Shown: positions 15,401 through 28,299 of the stretch, in pieces
Layout of the letters: every line of letters begins with the position of its first letter
Position numbering within the stretch: position 1 is the stretch's first letter
Assembly: GCA_024362935.1 (NCBI GenBank)
Contig: JANCRA010000014.1
Coordinates: forward strand, 4,359,001 to 4,423,000
DNA length: 64,000 bases
DNA from: Setophaga petechia
Lineage: Eukaryota; Chordata; Aves; Passeriformes; Parulidae
Reading direction: 5' to 3'
Notes under the pieces: model-generated
Told to the model about the DNA's origin: nothing
What the model saw: the letters and a program-made list of their open reading frames with translations, nothing else
Databases searched by the model: none
Translations under genes and position numbers: made by a program

Positions 15401-18400
15401 AAGAAGCATTAATAGTCACCAACTCTCAGGTGAATGTCCCACTATGAAGCCAAAATGGCTCTAACTCTCAGCCTTACCACAGCAGTCAAATCCTCTGCAA
15501 AATTGCACAGGTCATGTCTCCTGTCTCTTAAAGAGGGCCCAGATAAGGACAGCATCAGTCTGTGGTCCAGGTGTGATGGTGTGTGCACAGAGGGAATGAA
15601 GCTCCAGTGTCTGAGAGCAAATGCTTATCTCTATTTTTAAAAGTAATTTGTGAAGCAATAGTGAATGCCACAGCTAGGTGTTGATAATTTAGACATGATC
15701 TACCTCAGGCAATAGCAAGGCTGAGAAATTACCTTCTCCATGCCAGTCAGCCCCAATTATGCTTTGTACAAAAAGGCTTTCTCACCTGTACATCTAAAAT
15801 ACAGATACACTCTTTTTTGCAGTGTTCACTATAAAACCAGAGAGGAGGCTTAAATCAAGTCCTGATGCCAAGGCACATTTTGAAACAGAGCCTCAAAGTC
15901 AGAAAAGTGAAAAAATGCAAATATAAGTAGTTTGAGTAAATGTTCAATGAGTTTCTTTAGAAGGACAAGAGAGGGAAAAAGCTCATTTGTTTCCATATTA
16001 GATGAAGAGAGAAAATTCATAATCCATGGGCAACAGACTACATATCACACAGACAGAAGAACTGTACTTGCACAGGCTAAAGGACACCAGTCTTTCCATA
16101 GGAAAGACCCATTTGTCTTATCTAATCCAATTTTTGCTTCTGAAAAAGACAGTCAAGAGGGCACTGTCAAGGTGTTTTGGCACAATGATTGATATCTCCT
16201 GACAGCAGCTGCTCAGCCTGGAAGATGTGGCCTCCTGGAGCACAAGGATTCAGCTTTCCCACCAGCTGCCACACACTTCCTTCTCAGATGCAAGAGCTTT
16301 GAGTTAGCATCAATAAGCCAATCTGTTGTTAAACTGACAGAATCAAGTGTCTCTTTTTACTCGAGTTTCAGAGGAAAAACTGGCAGGTTGGAAGCAATAA
16401 GGACATCCTGGGGCTCCTGTTGGGGAGCAGTCACAGCTGGTCAGGTTGTGTGACATGGTGAATAAAGAGCATGGCTGGGATCAAACTCTAGGTTATACAT
16501 CTTTCTCCATGCATGAAGTGGCTGTTCATCATGTAAGCATCAATCCTTAGCAATAAATATTAAAGATTTGTGTACATGAATACTGCCCAAATCCCAAAAG
16601 CCTCATTCCAGCAAAATCTCATTGACTTTTTGGTCAGCTTTTAACTGAACACTAGAAGAAAAGCCCTTATGTGCTTTCTGAGATGAATGTGCAGCCAGCC
16701 TGGAATGAAGCGTGTGTGAACATTTCATTAACAAATTTTCACTCAATTCATAAATATGCATAAATATTTGGGGCTCATTCTTTGTCATTTAAAACCTGAC
16801 CTAAAGTCCTCTGAAGTCAGTATTGAGATTTCCATTAACTTCTCTGGAAGCTGAACATGTCACCTAAGCTGGGAAGATAATGAAAATGAAAATAAATTAT
16901 ATGCACTGAATATTTTTAAGGTATGATAAAGCTAACAGGGAAGAAACGTTATTCTGTCAGCTCTAATCTTTATCCTCATCTGGGTACATTTTTTTCCTTG
17001 GGAAATCTGTAATGTTAGTAATAATCTGTATTTATTTATTTTTTAATTCAAATCCACTGGTTCCATTACACATTACAAGGTCACAAAGGAAAGGAGCTGC
17101 TTGCTGCAAGGTCCTGCACGCTTGGTCGATGTGCTCCTCTTGCTGTGTCAATCAAGAAGTTACACTGAATAAATTCAGCTCTCTTGGAAAAACAGCTTAA
17201 GAGCACTTAAAGGCTAAGGGTAGTAAAGTAAACAGTCTGCTAATCCTCCAAATGCAAATAAAGGCTCAACATCCAAACAGCCTTTTTCTCCAGGCAATTA
17301 TATGGCAAATGCACGCACAGGCCTTTGAAGTGCCAGCTCTTATGACATTTTATTTGCATAACAAATCTCTCAATAAACTTCTCTTTGCACAGACTACAGT
17401 AAAGCACGATGTATGGCTGTGTGATTTGTGCTCTAGCACCCCAGCCATTCCTAGATTTACCCATCTTTTAGTCCACTCAGCATTTACTTATTCCAGCTCT
17501 ACCTGATTTTCATGGAGTTTCAGAGTAGCATCCATAGGACTTGCCCACACAGCTGGAACACCTCTGCTCCAAACTGGTGAGCTCTGAAATCTGTTTCACT
17601 TTACAAGCACTTAGACAAAACATTCCCATTGCAACCATCAGAAACAGCAGCAGAGAAACCAGCCAATTATTTCAGTTGTAAAGAATTATTAAAAATACTG
17701 ATCCTGGTAGGTTTTGGGCACAAGTATACACAAGTTTATTGCCCAGCCTATTAGAAGATACAAGTCATGCCACTTCCACAGTTGTAAGTGGTATTACCAA
17801 GGAGTTATACTCAGCTAAGCCAATCTTGCTTTAATAAGTTCTTCCAGGAGGAAGGTGAACTTTAATTAAATGAGCAGAAAAGCCCTTCCAAAGAGTCTCT
17901 GGTACTTTGAATTATTTCAAAGTTCATGTATGACAAGTTTTCCTATTGAAACTTTTCCTTGAATAACAAAACCAGAAGTTAGTTTGCAATGGTTGATGAT
18001 TCATGAGATTGCAGCTAAATAAAAATGCCACAGCTGGTTTAGTTCAGTGTAACCTCAACTCTTTCATAACCACCATGAACAGAACATTATGCACACCACA
18101 CTGAAGACAACAGAGAGACCACCAGCAATTTTAGTAGCCTATTTATCAACTGTTTACCAAATTAAGTCACACTGTGTAGGCTGAGTGATCCCATTGCTCA
18201 GAGTCAGAAACTGTCACAGAGCAAGGTTTGCTATGGTCTGTCAGTCCCTGCTGGGAAAGATGCTGGATGTTTCCCTGATGGTTCTGAGGAACCACATTTC
18301 ATAGTATTTCTGTGCTCTTTAAAGATTTTAAAATATCTTAATTTTAAATTGCTCCATGGTTATCTCATCATACCTCAAATCTGCATATTGGATACTTTTT

Positions 18401-21400
18401 TGGGAGGAATGAGGAAACTTCCTTCAATTAGTTACATTCAAGAGCCTGAGTAAATTGTAGCTAAAGAAGATCCTATAATTTCATAGCAGTGGTGCTTTTT
18501 CACTTCAGTTATGTTAATGTTATATTCATATGTAGGAACAATACTTGCATTTTACAGTAGAAGCTGAAATATCACTTTCATGCTAAAGGAGAAGCCTTTT
18601 TTCCCCTATACAACCAGGTTACCTGCACAGGGAAGAGCAGGCTGAAAATAACAGCATCAAGAGACAAAGCAAGGAAAGAAAAAAGGGCATAACCAGCTTT
18701 ATTCTCTCTGAAAACAGAAGACTAAAATAGAAGAAGAGAAAGCAGCAGAGACAGCTTTCAACTCCTGATTGTCTTTCTACAAGAGCATAAACTTCTATAA
18801 ACTGCTGGGACCAGCAGCACGGCTCTGTCAGCAGCAAGGAATTCATCAGGTTCCCTCTTTTATCCCAGCCCTCCCTTCCAGCAGGAGTGTGCCCATGACA
18901 GGGAGGGACAACCTGCCCAGCAGTTCATTCTGAGGATATGGGGAGCCAGCAAAGAGGGAAGCCTTGACCTTCCCAGAGCAGGCAGCAAGATGGGAAGGGA
19001 GCTCAGATCCTCCCACACTCTGTTTCTGATCTCACCACTGGAACTGGCTCCTAGAGCTCACTGCAAAGGCAGAGGAATTCATCACTTGCTCTTCCCTTGC
19101 CTTACAGACTTTAATTTTACATTTCCAGATTTAACATGGAACACTTGTATTTATGGATTCCCAGAGAAAGGTTTACAATTTAAAACTGCACAGGATTGCT
19201 GCAAGAAGGAATCTAAAAATGTCTTCAAGTGAATGGCACAGATTTAAGAACTGAACATTAACAAAACCTGACAGACATTCCTAAGTTGCTGAAAAGTTTG
19301 GCAATTGGTATATGAAGTTTTAAGATGAAATGAATTATGATTTCTAGAAAGAATTAAGTTATTAAAGGAACGTTCTTAGATAATGGAATGAACTACAAAC
19401 TGTTTGAACAGGGTAGTCTGACTGCTCCTGCTTCAGCACTGAAAAAGAAAACTCCTCAAAAAACCAGATCAAAGGCTGTGTCTGTCAATGCTTTCAACAA
19501 TCATGTCAGTCTGAGAATGGCCACTGATCTTCCTCTGTCCTTAAGTCTCCCTTTCTCTCATTAAAAGAATTCTCAACTACATTAAAACATTTTTCAGAGG
19601 ACAAAAGTACAGAGAACATGCAGCAAGTGATCAGTGTCATGCCCAGAGACAGTGAAGAAAACAGGACAGAAACTAAGCTTGTTACAATGACAAGTTTTAC
19701 AAAATTTAATTTCAAAAGGCAAGGACTAATCTTGCACTTTGCTGATTCCAGCTGGTCACATCTGTTGGAACCAATATCAAATTCATGTAAAAACCAAGAA
19801 TTGTAGCAAATATTTAAGACAATTCTCATGTGGATATTCCCATCCTCAAAGTGAAGCATTTGGAATCATTTGAAGGGCTGGAATAATTTCTACTTGTCTC
19901 ATATCCAAGCCACAAACCTAATGAAGGTGTAGTTTCCCATTTAGAATTGCCATAGCTGGGTATTTTCAGGACACTCCATTTGTAGACACCTTTTAGTATA
20001 AAACACTGTGAAAAGGTTACTAATTTGAGAGCCCCTGTTACCCTGACACCAACAGCAGCAGTCCAGATGTTTTGTTTTTACAGTTCAGGTTACAGAACAG
20101 AGACAGCAAGTTCTTGTATAGAGCTACAATAGTGCCTTGCTAGAGCTTAACATGATTTACAAGAGATCTCAGTATCACTTTTCACATCTTGATATGTGGG
20201 AATGTGAAATAACAAAACACCACAGGCACTCATTCCTAACTCCTAGGACAAACATTATACATCAACAGCAATTTAATGAAACTGCTGATTAAACAACTCA
20301 AAACTCTGACAATAGGGAACTCTGTCTGGATTTTAAAAATATTTTTTTTAATTCAGACTCCAGTTTTTAAACCAGGTGGTGCTTATATCAGCAACACCTT
20401 GCTCCATCTCAGCCAAGCAAGCAGAACAGAAAACAGCAACCCATCCTCCCCAGCTGCTGTGCCCTCCCTACTTTTCCATCCATGACAAGCAGAATTACAC
20501 CAGCTTGACTGCCATGGACTCACTGACAGCACTGACATTCACACCTGGTACCCAGAATTCAATTAGTCATTCATAGATGCTGAATTTGTGGCAGCAAGGT
20601 CAAAAGCCAACTTTTAGCAGGTATTAGTAGATTTGGCATGAGAACTGAGCAAAGATGCCAAGAAACCATTGAGATAAATTGTCAAATGAGCAGTTAGACA
20701 GGGGGAAAAGCCCATTAAAGTTTTTGCTGGTGAGAGCACAGCAGAGCCCAGTATTCCTGGTGGGAGCATCAGAAGCAGGCCTGGAGAAGGATTTGCAGAG
20801 CCTGTGGTTTGCCAGTGTTTGTTAACAGATGCCTCGGTGTCACAGGAGAGCCAGGCAAGCCCCAGGCTCTGCCCTGAGGGTGTGCCCTGCACTCAGCACA
20901 ACAATTCCCAGTTCCTCAGGCACCCCCAGCCTGTCCTGGGCAATAGCAGTCACCACTTCTGCCAGGGTAAGTGGGGGATATGAAAGCAGAGAGAGCATGG
21001 CACTCATCTCTGGATTGTAAGGAAGAATTGGAATGAACCCTTGACCCAGAGCTGCCTCTGGATCTTTATTCTTTCAAGCATTGCACCCTTTTTGTTGTAT
21101 AAATGGTATTTTTATTGAATACATGCCTTCCTCCCCCCACTCATCTTTGCTATGTTCTAACCTCTTTAACACCAGTTCCTGAACATCCAGACAACTTTTG
21201 TCTAAATGTACCTCTGCCTTGGCACTGGGAATTATAAGAGGAAGAGGATGCACTCTATAGTGGGACAAGTTTTGAAAAGCATCTTTCCTCAAGAACCTCT
21301 TCTAACAAAATAATCAAGAGGAGATAGACCAAAGATTGCAACACCCTGAGTACTTGAAGAAGCAGGTATCTAAACCTGTGGGTAACAGGGCAGTGACAGA

Positions 21401-21700
21401 GAGCTCTGCCAGCACTGCAGAATGCTCCAAAGGCTCAATAAATCAGTGTACAGGCTGTATGAGCTCTGGTATTTTTCATCCAGCAGCTGGTTGTGCAGTA
21501 CAAGAGACACCACCATCATCACTGTTAGGTCTGAAGTCCAGTTTAATTTGTTTCTGCAGATCATGAGCACATGGCCTAATTAGCTGTTTTCAGAAGGATG
21601 AAGTGACTGGAAAAGCATGGATAACCAGAACCACCCCTTCACTTGGCAGCTTTACTGTTGGCTTAGCTCCAAGTGCTGTGTGTGGCTGTGTCTCACCACT
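3457..21700. other. long unique AT-rich noncoding stretch, no gene or named repeat
   Basis: This 18-kb stretch has scattered open frames up to 117 codons on both strands. None has a signal peptide plus domain, a low-complexity protein signature or a family motif I know, and overlapping frames on opposite strands are typical of chance. I found no CR1 tail, LTR terminus or long tandem array. Small items only: a 14-bp palindrome at 7073-7086, A/T homopolymers, and a perfect octamer atttgcat at 17352-17359. Introns or distal regulatory DNA of a flanking gene remain possible. Confidence 0.55.
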
Positions 21701-21708
21701 ACTGTGCA

Positions 21709-21789
21709 CCTGAATACTCTGTTATCATCATCATCCTCCTCCCCAAGAACAAACTTGGGGAGGATGATGATGATAGCAGAGTATTCAGG
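21709..21789. repeat. near-perfect inverted repeat / long hairpin
   Basis: The left arm (21709-21747, 39 nt) and right arm (21754-21789, 36 nt) are reverse complements apart from a 3-nt length difference in the cctcct run and one T/G position, with a 6-nt loop, aacaaa (21748-21753). The T/G position pairs as a G·U wobble if the plus strand is transcribed but is an A/C mismatch in minus-strand RNA. The size fits an 81-nt miRNA-precursor-like stem-loop. A recent fold-back (template-switch) duplication would look the same. It contains short ATC/GAT trinucleotide runs. Confidence 0.9.
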
Positions 21790-21969
21790 TTGCAGCCTGT
21801 GATGTTTGCTCAACCCCTGCACTAAGAGGGAAAAGGTGCTGCACCAAAACACTCAGAGTCAACCTTTCTCTTTTTGGGGAAAAAAAAATCTCAACAGAGA
21901 GAAAAGAAGGACATCACCAAATCCTTCAGGTCTATTGAATCAACTTAAGACCTTCTTAAGGCTCTCCCA
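21790..21969. other. flank between hairpin and 36-bp repeat
   Basis: Unremarkable A-rich sequence. I see no gene. Confidence 0.5.
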
Positions 21970-22041
21970 AAAGCACCTACCACAACCAACTGAGAACTGT
22001 CATACAAAGCACCCACCACAACCAACTGAGAATTGTCATAC
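21970..22041. repeat. 36-bp tandem duplication (2 copies)
   Basis: Two adjacent 36-bp copies (21970-22005 and 22006-22041) differ at two positions. The unit contains accacaaccaactgagaa. Because 36 is a multiple of three, one frame reads as a repeated 12-residue peptide, but the frame is short and unsupported. It looks like a recent slippage-type duplication. Confidence 0.85.
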
Positions 22042-25000
22042 ATTGTCCTGCTCCTTCAATGCTTTCTTTTTTCCCCTGTTTGCATGCATCCTCTGAGATG
22101 AGTTTGCACCCCATGCCAAAGCTCAGCACCTGTCAACTCACGTCCCAAGGGCCCTGTGGCTTTAGCTCAGCCCATTATTGCCCAGGTGCCAGGATTTGTC
22201 CCCTTCCTGCTGCTGGAACAGACACCTCCCTAGAGGAACATGGACCCACAGAGAATGAAGATGGAAGGACCTTTTGGGACTAACAGTAAAATTGTGCATT
22301 TTGTATGTTGAGAAACAAATGTTTGAATATCAACATTTAATTAGTCTAAATTGAGAATATTCTGGGAAAATGAGACCCTTTCATAAGCCAAGTTCTAAAG
22401 CATAGTGCTGCTCCTTTCCTCACTGAGGAAAGGAATGGTGATCATTTTTTTAAACTCCTTTTTGCATAGATCCAATAACTCAGCACCAGAAGCTGCTGCT
22501 GATGGCACTGATAAAAAACACTGAAACTGGTGTCCCAAGCTGAATTACAAACAACATGCTGCTAAAAATTCAAATCTCTACAAGCTCACCCATCAGTTGT
22601 GTTTCACCTGTGAATTTCAGCAGCTCTTTCTCAGGAAGAACCACCTGAGATTTCATGGCATTTCTGCAGAATTATCCTTAAAAAGACACAGATTCTTCTG
22701 ATTTGTAAGCAAAACACTCCAGCAAAGACCAGTTGTCTCCACTTTCCTTGCTCACAAAGCTTATTGTTGTTTCTGAATAAGATATTTGGATCTAATTGTT
22801 AATAAATAACTGTCAGCTTGTAGAAGACAAGCTGTGGGATTTGACATTATTTTGCCACTTGATTATTCATCCCATGTCTCACTTGGCCAGTATTCATTGA
22901 AGTGCTGAGTTAATGCAGGCTGACAGCATTAAAGCAAACTGGCCTCCAGTACATCAGCCAGAGATGCATCCTGTGTCATAAAACAGAATCAAGTGCCATG
23001 CCTCTAAGTGCCATGGTATAACATGCAAATATTAAAAAAAAACCCTCACAGCTCCCATTTTTGCACAGATTTAAAACATTATTTCAAAATATCTTTTCTT
23101 TTTTATCTCTGCCATAAGGAGTGGCACAGGGTCAAAAAATCCCCACATTGCAAAGGTTTACTAAGTGAAATCATTAAAATGCACAGGGTATTTGTGTAAT
23201 GATTGCAAGGAGAAAAAAGTTAAATTATGCTCACTTGGTCTCTCCTCATACAGTTCAGAGGCCTGAAAACCAATTAGCAAAACTCTTACTTCTTTCCTAT
23301 TCATTAACTGAAGCCTTCCAGTGAGCTATTTGCCCAGTTCTCACAAAAAGAGAAACAAAACAGAGTGTAGAGAGTTCTGTTAACATTCTCATCCAGCATA
23401 ACCAGCCTCTTGGGCCTTTCACTACAGACTAATCCCTCCTCCTTCACAACTTGCATGCAGATGGGGACACTCTAAAGTCCCCAGTGAAGGAGTTTAGAGG
23501 TCTGTTACAGCCCAGTCTTCCCATTTGATGCTCACAGGGGCTTGAAAAATAAATGAGACAGCAGCTTAGATTATTCACATTACAGAACTTGTCAAAATCA
23601 GGCACACAGCTTCACAAAACTGGCAGAAGAAAGCAGCAGATTCCTAATTTAGGTGCTTTCATTTGCTTACTAAAGGCTGAATTACCATTGGAAAGCCTAG
23701 GTATCTAACTTGGGCTCTTAAATCTGCATAGGATGAATACATTTCCTTCTCCAACCTCACTCTCAAAGCTGCCTTTTATTCATTAATTGGTGAGTGTCAG
23801 AAGGGAGCAAAACAGGAAACACCATTAGGAAATCTGCCTGTGAATTCATCCCAGTGTCACGAGCACATTCAAGAGCTTCAGGTGCAGAGTCAATACCTTG
23901 AATGTTTCATGCTAAGCTTGCTCAGATTGATCTAATGCCTTGACGAGTTCTCTGGGGTTTACACCAGTGTTTGTTATTTACACACACTGTGGAAGGATTC
24001 CCAGGTCAGGGCCAGTACACACACAAATTCAGAAGCAAAAATCTCATGCCCCAGGCATCCAGCCTAGGACACAACAAATAATTCAGACAGGAGTGGAAGA
24101 TAGTCCCAATTGCTGTTGCTTGCCAATAACTCCAGAGTGAAGTTACTGATTCCTTACAAGAAGAATTTTAAAGGACAGTTAAACGAGGATAATAAAGTGG
24201 TTTTGCAAATGGCTGTAGGTAGCTCCTCCCAGGTCAGAGTGGCAGCACAGGAGAAAGAATTTGAATCACTGTTCTCATCACAGGTAGAGGAGAGAGCTGA
24301 CATTTCAATAAGTAGGAGCAGATATAATAAAGGAACAGAAAAGAGCCCAATATTCAATGAAAATCTTTCCACTTCCTCCAAATAAGAAATACAAGAACTG
24401 CTCTAAAAAGATAAGCAATATACTGGGTCTCTGATACAGATCACCCAGATTCTGCTGTAATGCAACAAAACAAGCAAATGCTGGAATTATGAATATCTCC
24501 ACACCTGACTTAGTGACATTAAAACTTTCTTTTAACAAAGCCATTAAATCTCTTGAAAACTCCAGCACAATTCAAGCCCAGCTCACTCGCTACAGCCAAA
24601 TTCATGAAGTTTAGAATTGCTTTAATGGTGAGATGAGAAGGTCTCCTTCTCTGTTGCACTTGTACACTGAAATAACTTTTTTTTCAGAAAATAAATATCA
24701 TGGCAAGTATCATGTAGAATGCCCTCCACAGTAACAGCTCTCTCACTGGGGCACAGATACAGCAAAATAGAAAACCTGTATTAACTTGCTGATACAGAAA
24801 GCCACATTCAAAGCCCATCAACTGTAAGTTGCATGATGACACAAGCTGCAAACAGCACTTGGGAAATTATTGAAGTTGCATTCAATATGTTTTGCCATCA
24901 AAAAGCCAGAATGAATTACAGGAAATGAAAGACATAAGGAGAAATACTCACAGTTTAAGAAAAATTTCCACCTATTTATAAGATATCAAGCCCCTACTTT

Positions 25001-25165
25001 CATTTGTGGTTGTACCAGGGAGTTATTTCCCTTGCAATGTACAGATTTTATTCTGCTCATTTTTAAAGGGTCCAGTAAGACCACAAACCAATTCAGTTTG
25101 TAACATAAATACGTCCATAAGGAGCAAGGAGAACATTTGGCAAGCAGGACATTACAAATAACAAG
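22042..25165. other. unique noncoding DNA
   Basis: No gene or mobile element is recognised. A small hairpin with 8-bp arms, cagcttgt/acaagctg, lies at 22814-22834. A POU octamer-like atgcaaat occurs near 23023. Open frames are at most about 90 codons and overlap on opposite strands. Confidence 0.55.
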
Positions 25166-25315
25166 ATCATCACAGACTCACAGAATACCTGAGGGTTGGA
25201 AGAGGCTCTGGAGGTCAATTAGTCCAACCTCCTCCTCAAAACTTCAAAGGCAGACCACATCCTTCAGGGCCTCCTCCAGTTGAGTTCTGAAGTCTCAAAA
25301 TATCTTTCTCTCATA
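25166..25315 (-). mobile_element. CR1 LINE 3' tail fragment
   Basis: Read on the plus strand, this begins with degenerate octamer repeats (cacagactcacagaat), then gggttggaagaggctctgg, then gtccaacctcc. That is the reverse complement of a bird CR1 3' end, whose 3' terminus is an ATTCTATG-like repeat. The match continues through a gcctcctccagttgag block and fades after about 25300. The element is therefore on the minus strand, 5'-truncated to about 150 bp, as is usual for CR1. It is well diverged and carries no coding sequence. Confidence 0.85.
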
Positions 25316-26390
25316 GAGAGGCACTGAAATATCTTCACCAAAGATCTCCCAAAGGAACTGAATTAACATCTTACAAGGGACAGTTTTGCTTACTTTGGTT
25401 AAAATAGATTAGAAAAAGCAGCCATAAAAAGTTCTGGATGTGATTACCCTTGGCATACGTGCTCTACACCAAATAAATCTTGGCCATCTTAACCAGTTTG
25501 AGATGAAATAACCTAAGGTAAAGCGCCTGATGCCTTATTGGGTACAAGGGCCTGAAAAGGACCCATTAGCTTTCAGATTCATAGCTCCAGGACCCAGGAA
25601 CCCCAGAGATGCCCATGGTCTCCATCTCCTACACAGGGACCACTGGACACAAACACAAAGACCATAAATAAAAATTCCTCATGGTGTGTAAATGCTTAGA
25701 GGCAACTGGATGAATGCAAAGCTGTTGGGTTTGCTCCCAGTAACATACCCTGGCACATCTGGGAATTAGCACAGGGCAGAGAGCATTCTTAACACGATTC
25801 TGCATGCAGGGGAAGACAATTTAATAGAACAGGCAAAAAGAGTCCAATAGCTGGCCAGTGCTAGGGCAGTCCCAGTCACATCTGACAACAGCTTGTGTCA
25901 CCTCAGGAGGACATTGGACAAAGTTCCTTCTATTGAGATACTGAACACTTCATTTTGACCTACTCCTCCTCATCCAGGCCATCCATCCTTCCAAGTGACA
26001 GAGGATGATGACAAAGTAACGGGTTTGTATCCTCTTATTTTCTTGTCTAATGCCAAGAGCATTCACCCACACTCGGCTTCGTTCCCTGTCCAAAGATGAC
26101 ACAAATCCACACTTTGCTCTTTTTCAGAAGAGCCTCATTTGCCACAGTGAGCAGGGCCAGTGCCAGCACAACCCACAGTGGAACATTTCAGGAAAGTGCA
26201 CAGGGGAGTCCCAAACCACAGGAAACTCCACAGGAGCTGAGAAAGCTTTCAGGAGCCCACAGATCACAGGGCCAGGAGCACCAGTGGCCAAAGCCCCCCA
26301 TCCATGTAAGGACCAGGAGCCCCAGCCAGCCCAAGGGGCCACAGCAAAGCAGCTGATGCACAAATGGGGTGCACTCAAGGACAGGGTCTA
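25316..26390. other. unique noncoding DNA
   Basis: No gene is recognised. Overlapping frames in several registers at 26050-26450 (up to 113 codons) result from a stop-poor, moderately GC-rich patch and resemble no known protein. Confidence 0.5.
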
Positions 26391-26469
26391 GGGCTGGGCT
26401 TGGCTGTGCTGGGTAAAGGTTTGGACTTGACCTTAAAGGCCTTTCCAACCTAAAAGATTCTCAGACTCC
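26391..26469 (+). mobile_element. CR1 LINE 3' tail fragment
   Basis: The signature ggtttggacttgacctta, then aaaggcctttccaacctaa, then a degenerate octamer end (gattctcagactcc) is the plus-sense CR1 3' end. It is short (about 80 bp), 5'-truncated and diverged. It lies about 1.1 kb from a second CR1 tail in the opposite orientation. Confidence 0.8.
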
Positions 26470-26749
26470 AATTTGTTGATGCAGAATGAAACCTCCCCTG
26501 TTCCAGCTGTAACCTGGTGACAATTTGTTGCATTTGCTGCTTGAAAGAGCATCATGTTCCAGACAGCACCAGCTCGGGTCTGCTTCCAAGGGAATATCCT
26601 GTGCACACAACCAAGCCAAGATCCTGTAAGCAGCTAGAAATGGCTACAGCTACCCTGTGCATGCACAAAAAATGCTTCTATTTCATAGACAAGTTAAAAA
26701 CTGCAGGATCTAGGTCATAGTTTTTGGTGCACTTCCAAGCTTTTCAAAT

Positions 26750-27090
26750 AAGATTACATTTTAAATTATTATGCAATTAATGGAGATTAATTGGATTTAG
26801 TAAGAAGTGAAATGTCATCATTTTATTTTTTAGCTAACACTTATGGTGAAATCCTGACATTACTGAGGCCAAGGGAGTTTTACAAACAGCCCCCTGGGAG
26901 CCCAAATGTCATCCTTAATGAGTTATAATACAAAATTACTGATATTTAGCATCCTCGAGCACGAGGCTATGATTATAAATTATTTACTCTTGAACATCCG
27001 TACTGCATAATGGGTTTAAAATCAACGTATAGGTAAAGGACCTGAATCATCCAGTAAAATTGTCATTTCACTGTAACAGAAAATTGGGAA
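26750..27090. promoter_or_regulatory. candidate conserved noncoding block, homeodomain-rich
   Basis: Dense TAAT/ATTA cores (gcaattaatggagattaatt, 26772-26791) are followed by mixed-composition sequence that includes CpGs in an otherwise CpG-poor area. There is a small hairpin, cctcg-agca-cgagg, at about 26953-26966. There are no repeat signatures. This texture is typical of developmental enhancers, but conservation cannot be judged from one sequence. Confidence 0.25.
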
Positions 27091-28041
27091 TTTTTCTAGT
27101 TACACATGCACAGAATGAAGTAAAAATAATGTCTACACAGTCAGAGGTCTACTTGCTTTGCCACACAGACGAACAGACTCATGGTAGGCACAGATCAAGG
27201 TGCTGGATGGGTGACTTTTAATCACTGCTGGAAATAGGCAAACATCAAAAGAAACTCAATGCCCCAAGACAGAAATAAACTTCATTGGGCTCACATTCCT
27301 AAAGAGTCCTCTTGGGTCCTTACTAAGAAGTGAAATGGAAAAACAGACATCCAGCATCAGAGTTAACCATTTGCACTCCTCAGAAACCATCATACAGAGT
27401 GAAAAAATTTTATTCAAGTTTCAAATATCGACATTATTCCACCCTTAAAGTGATATTATTCTGTACAGGTGGTTTACGCATGACTGGATAAAAGGATTGC
27501 TAGAATATTGGTGCCCTAAATAAAATTCACATCCCAGAGGAACCAGGAAAGAACCATCAAAGGAGAAGGAAAATATTCTAGTGGCACATCTACGGCTTTT
27601 GATGCTCTGCAATATTCTGAGATCTTATTCTGCTTCTCTATAAATCCCACCAACAACTCCAGAATGACCAGAACCTGCTACAAGCAACACTAAAGTCAGA
27701 TTACTTGGCAAACCTCTCTGCTTCTTACAGTGGCAAGATTTAAAAGGAACAGTTTATAGAGACATAGCACAGGAAATAGTGCTTGATTGTGCACATTCAG
27801 TCCTCCCATAAACCACATTCCCATCCCTGGGAGTGTCTGAAATGGGTATTGCTCTTCCATGGCGTGTCAGAAAACCAAGCTGAGTTTCCAGGGCCACCTC
27901 AGCAGGTGCAGCACCATCTTCTCAACGAGCAATCCCATCTGAGGGATGCCCCAGGACAGAGGGAGGAACTGCAATGTGACACTGCACAGTGGGCCCCGGG
28001 GAGTGATCACACGTGCAGCTCCAACTGCAGCAGCCCAAAGG
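27091..28041. other. unique noncoding DNA upstream of minisatellite
   Basis: I see no gene or mobile element. The open frame that starts at 27783 is discussed under the minisatellite. Confidence 0.5.
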
Positions 28042-28299
28042 CACCTCTGCCCTGCCTGCCCTCTGCCCCGTGTCACAGTGCAGCCACCTCTGCCCTGCCT
28101 GCCCTCTGCCCCTTGTCACAGTGCAGGCACCTCTGCCCTGCCTGCCCTCTGCCCCATGTCACAATGCAGCCACCTCTGCCCTGCCTGCCCTCTGCCCCGT
28201 GTCACAGTGCAGCCACCTCTGCCCTGCCTGCCCTCTGCCCCGTGTCACAGTGCAGACACCTCTGCCCTGCCTGCCCTCTGTTCCATGTCACAATGCAGC
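28042..28299. repeat. minisatellite, six copies of a 43-bp unit
   Basis: Six head-to-tail 43-bp copies start at 28042, 28085, 28128, 28171, 28214 and 28257. Each begins cacctctgccctgcctgccc and ends in a gtcacagtgcag-type segment. Copies differ by a few substitutions. The variant carrying ccatgtcacaatgcag appears in copies 4 and 6, which hints at a higher-order pattern or conversion. The unit has no stop codon in any plus-strand frame and is not a multiple of three. All three plus-strand frames are therefore open across it, which produces long Cys/Pro-rich frames (229, 162 and 105 codons) that I do not regard as genes. Confidence 0.95.

Noticed and set aside
17352..17359. isolated perfect POU octamer atttgcat
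   Set aside because: About two octamers are expected by chance in a window this size, and no partner motif adjoins.
19506..19859. 117-codon minus-strand frame with hydrophobic stretches
   Set aside because: An opposite-strand frame overlaps it, no known family is recognised, and the composition is like the background.
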